Shown here in pieces: positions 63,911 through 64,000 of a stretch of DNA of 64,000 bases; the first letter of the stretch is position 1; each line of letters starts with the position of its first letter. This stretch comes from Planctomycetaceae bacterium (GTDB lineage Bacteria; Planctomycetota; Phycisphaerae; UBA1845; UTPLA1): contig CP030884.1 in the NCBI GenBank assembly GCA_006969385.1, forward strand, positions 3,224,001 to 3,288,000, written 5' to 3'. The notes beneath the pieces are model-generated. The model ran no database searches, was not told where the DNA came from, and worked only from the letters and a program-made list of their open reading frames with translations. The position numbers and the translations under genes are program-made.

Positions 63911-64000
63911 GGCCTCGCTCGCCGGTCGCATTCCGCCGCAAGACCTAGAGGCGGAGATGAGTCTGCTCGGCGCGTTGCTGATCGACCGTGAGGCGATCGG
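63834..64000 (+). CDS. dnaB: Replicative DNA helicase DnaB, N-terminal part (runs off the window)
   Basis: ATG 63834 with GGAGG (63823-63827) six bases upstream, in a different frame from rplI. After a short Gln/Pro-rich start comes RIPPQDLEAEMSLLGALLID, the opening of the DnaB N-terminal domain (primase and loader contact). Fifty-five codons are visible. It overlaps rplI by 77 bases, so translation is probably coupled. The rest lies beyond 64000. Confidence 0.85.
   Translation, partial: MTQIKPPQGPRKTNQQAQTSPPALTEASLAGRIPPQDLEAEMSLLGALLIDREAI

Overview
The window looks like chromosome from a member of the Planctomycetota (PVC group). The evidence is the gene mix: two exported proteins with PEP-CTERM sorting tails, a DUF1571-type lipoprotein, a PQQ-type beta-propeller protein with extra membrane segments, an FG-GAP/ASPIC-UnbV lipoprotein, an FHA protein beside a 2321-residue coiled-coil membrane protein, and many palindromic intergenic repeats. 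No rRNA, plasmid, phage or CRISPR was seen. Family assignments are read from the proteins by eye; no database search was possible.

Layout. 1-4.2 kb: a small unknown protein, sucD without sucC, thrC and dapB. 4.3-15.6 kb: a surface-glycan locus with a membrane TPR protein, a leftward cluster of four overlapping genes (two GT4 glycosyltransferases, a sulfatase-fold enzyme with Thr in place of the catalytic Cys/Ser, a KpsS/C-like transferase), and a divergent rightward pair (CgeB-like transferase and sulfotransferase). 15.9-21.3 kb: thiolase, a lysine-rich histone-tail-like protein, gph, pyrK with a predicted leaderless promoter, an apparent small-RNA unit, and ffh. 21.3-31 kb: PQQ-propeller protein, DUF1571 lipoprotein, hybrid histidine kinase, DUF362 protein, ArnT/PMT-type membrane glycosyltransferase carrying an in-frame palindromic repeat, and a trypsin-like protease lipoprotein. 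31-35.4 kb: hairpin-rich repeats, a primary-type sigma factor whose best start is AUA, more repeats, and ribosomal protein S1.

36.2-45.6 kb holds the most unusual material: a protein with two FHA domains and a long coiled coil, then a protein with about 1550 residues of nearly continuous heptads followed by a two-membrane-segment, Wzz/PCP-like C-terminal part. The two share a related coiled-coil segment and probably act together as a membrane-anchored scaffold, perhaps tied to polysaccharide export or cell shape. 45.7-58 kb: a MITE-like inverted-repeat element, a frameshifted glycosyltransferase, mraZ without division genes, a structured non-coding stretch ending in a strong terminator, a BFD-like ferredoxin domain, PEP-CTERM proteins, a class V aminotransferase, cardiolipin synthase, an ASPIC/UnbV lipoprotein and a LolA-like protein.

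58.2-64 kb is a rightward housekeeping run: tRNA-Gln, a GlmU-type uridylyltransferase lacking most of its acetyltransferase domain, prs, rplY, pth, rpsF, ssb, rpsR, rplI and the start of dnaB, which begins inside rplI. This order is common in planctomycetes and other bacteria and supports an ordinary chromosomal setting.
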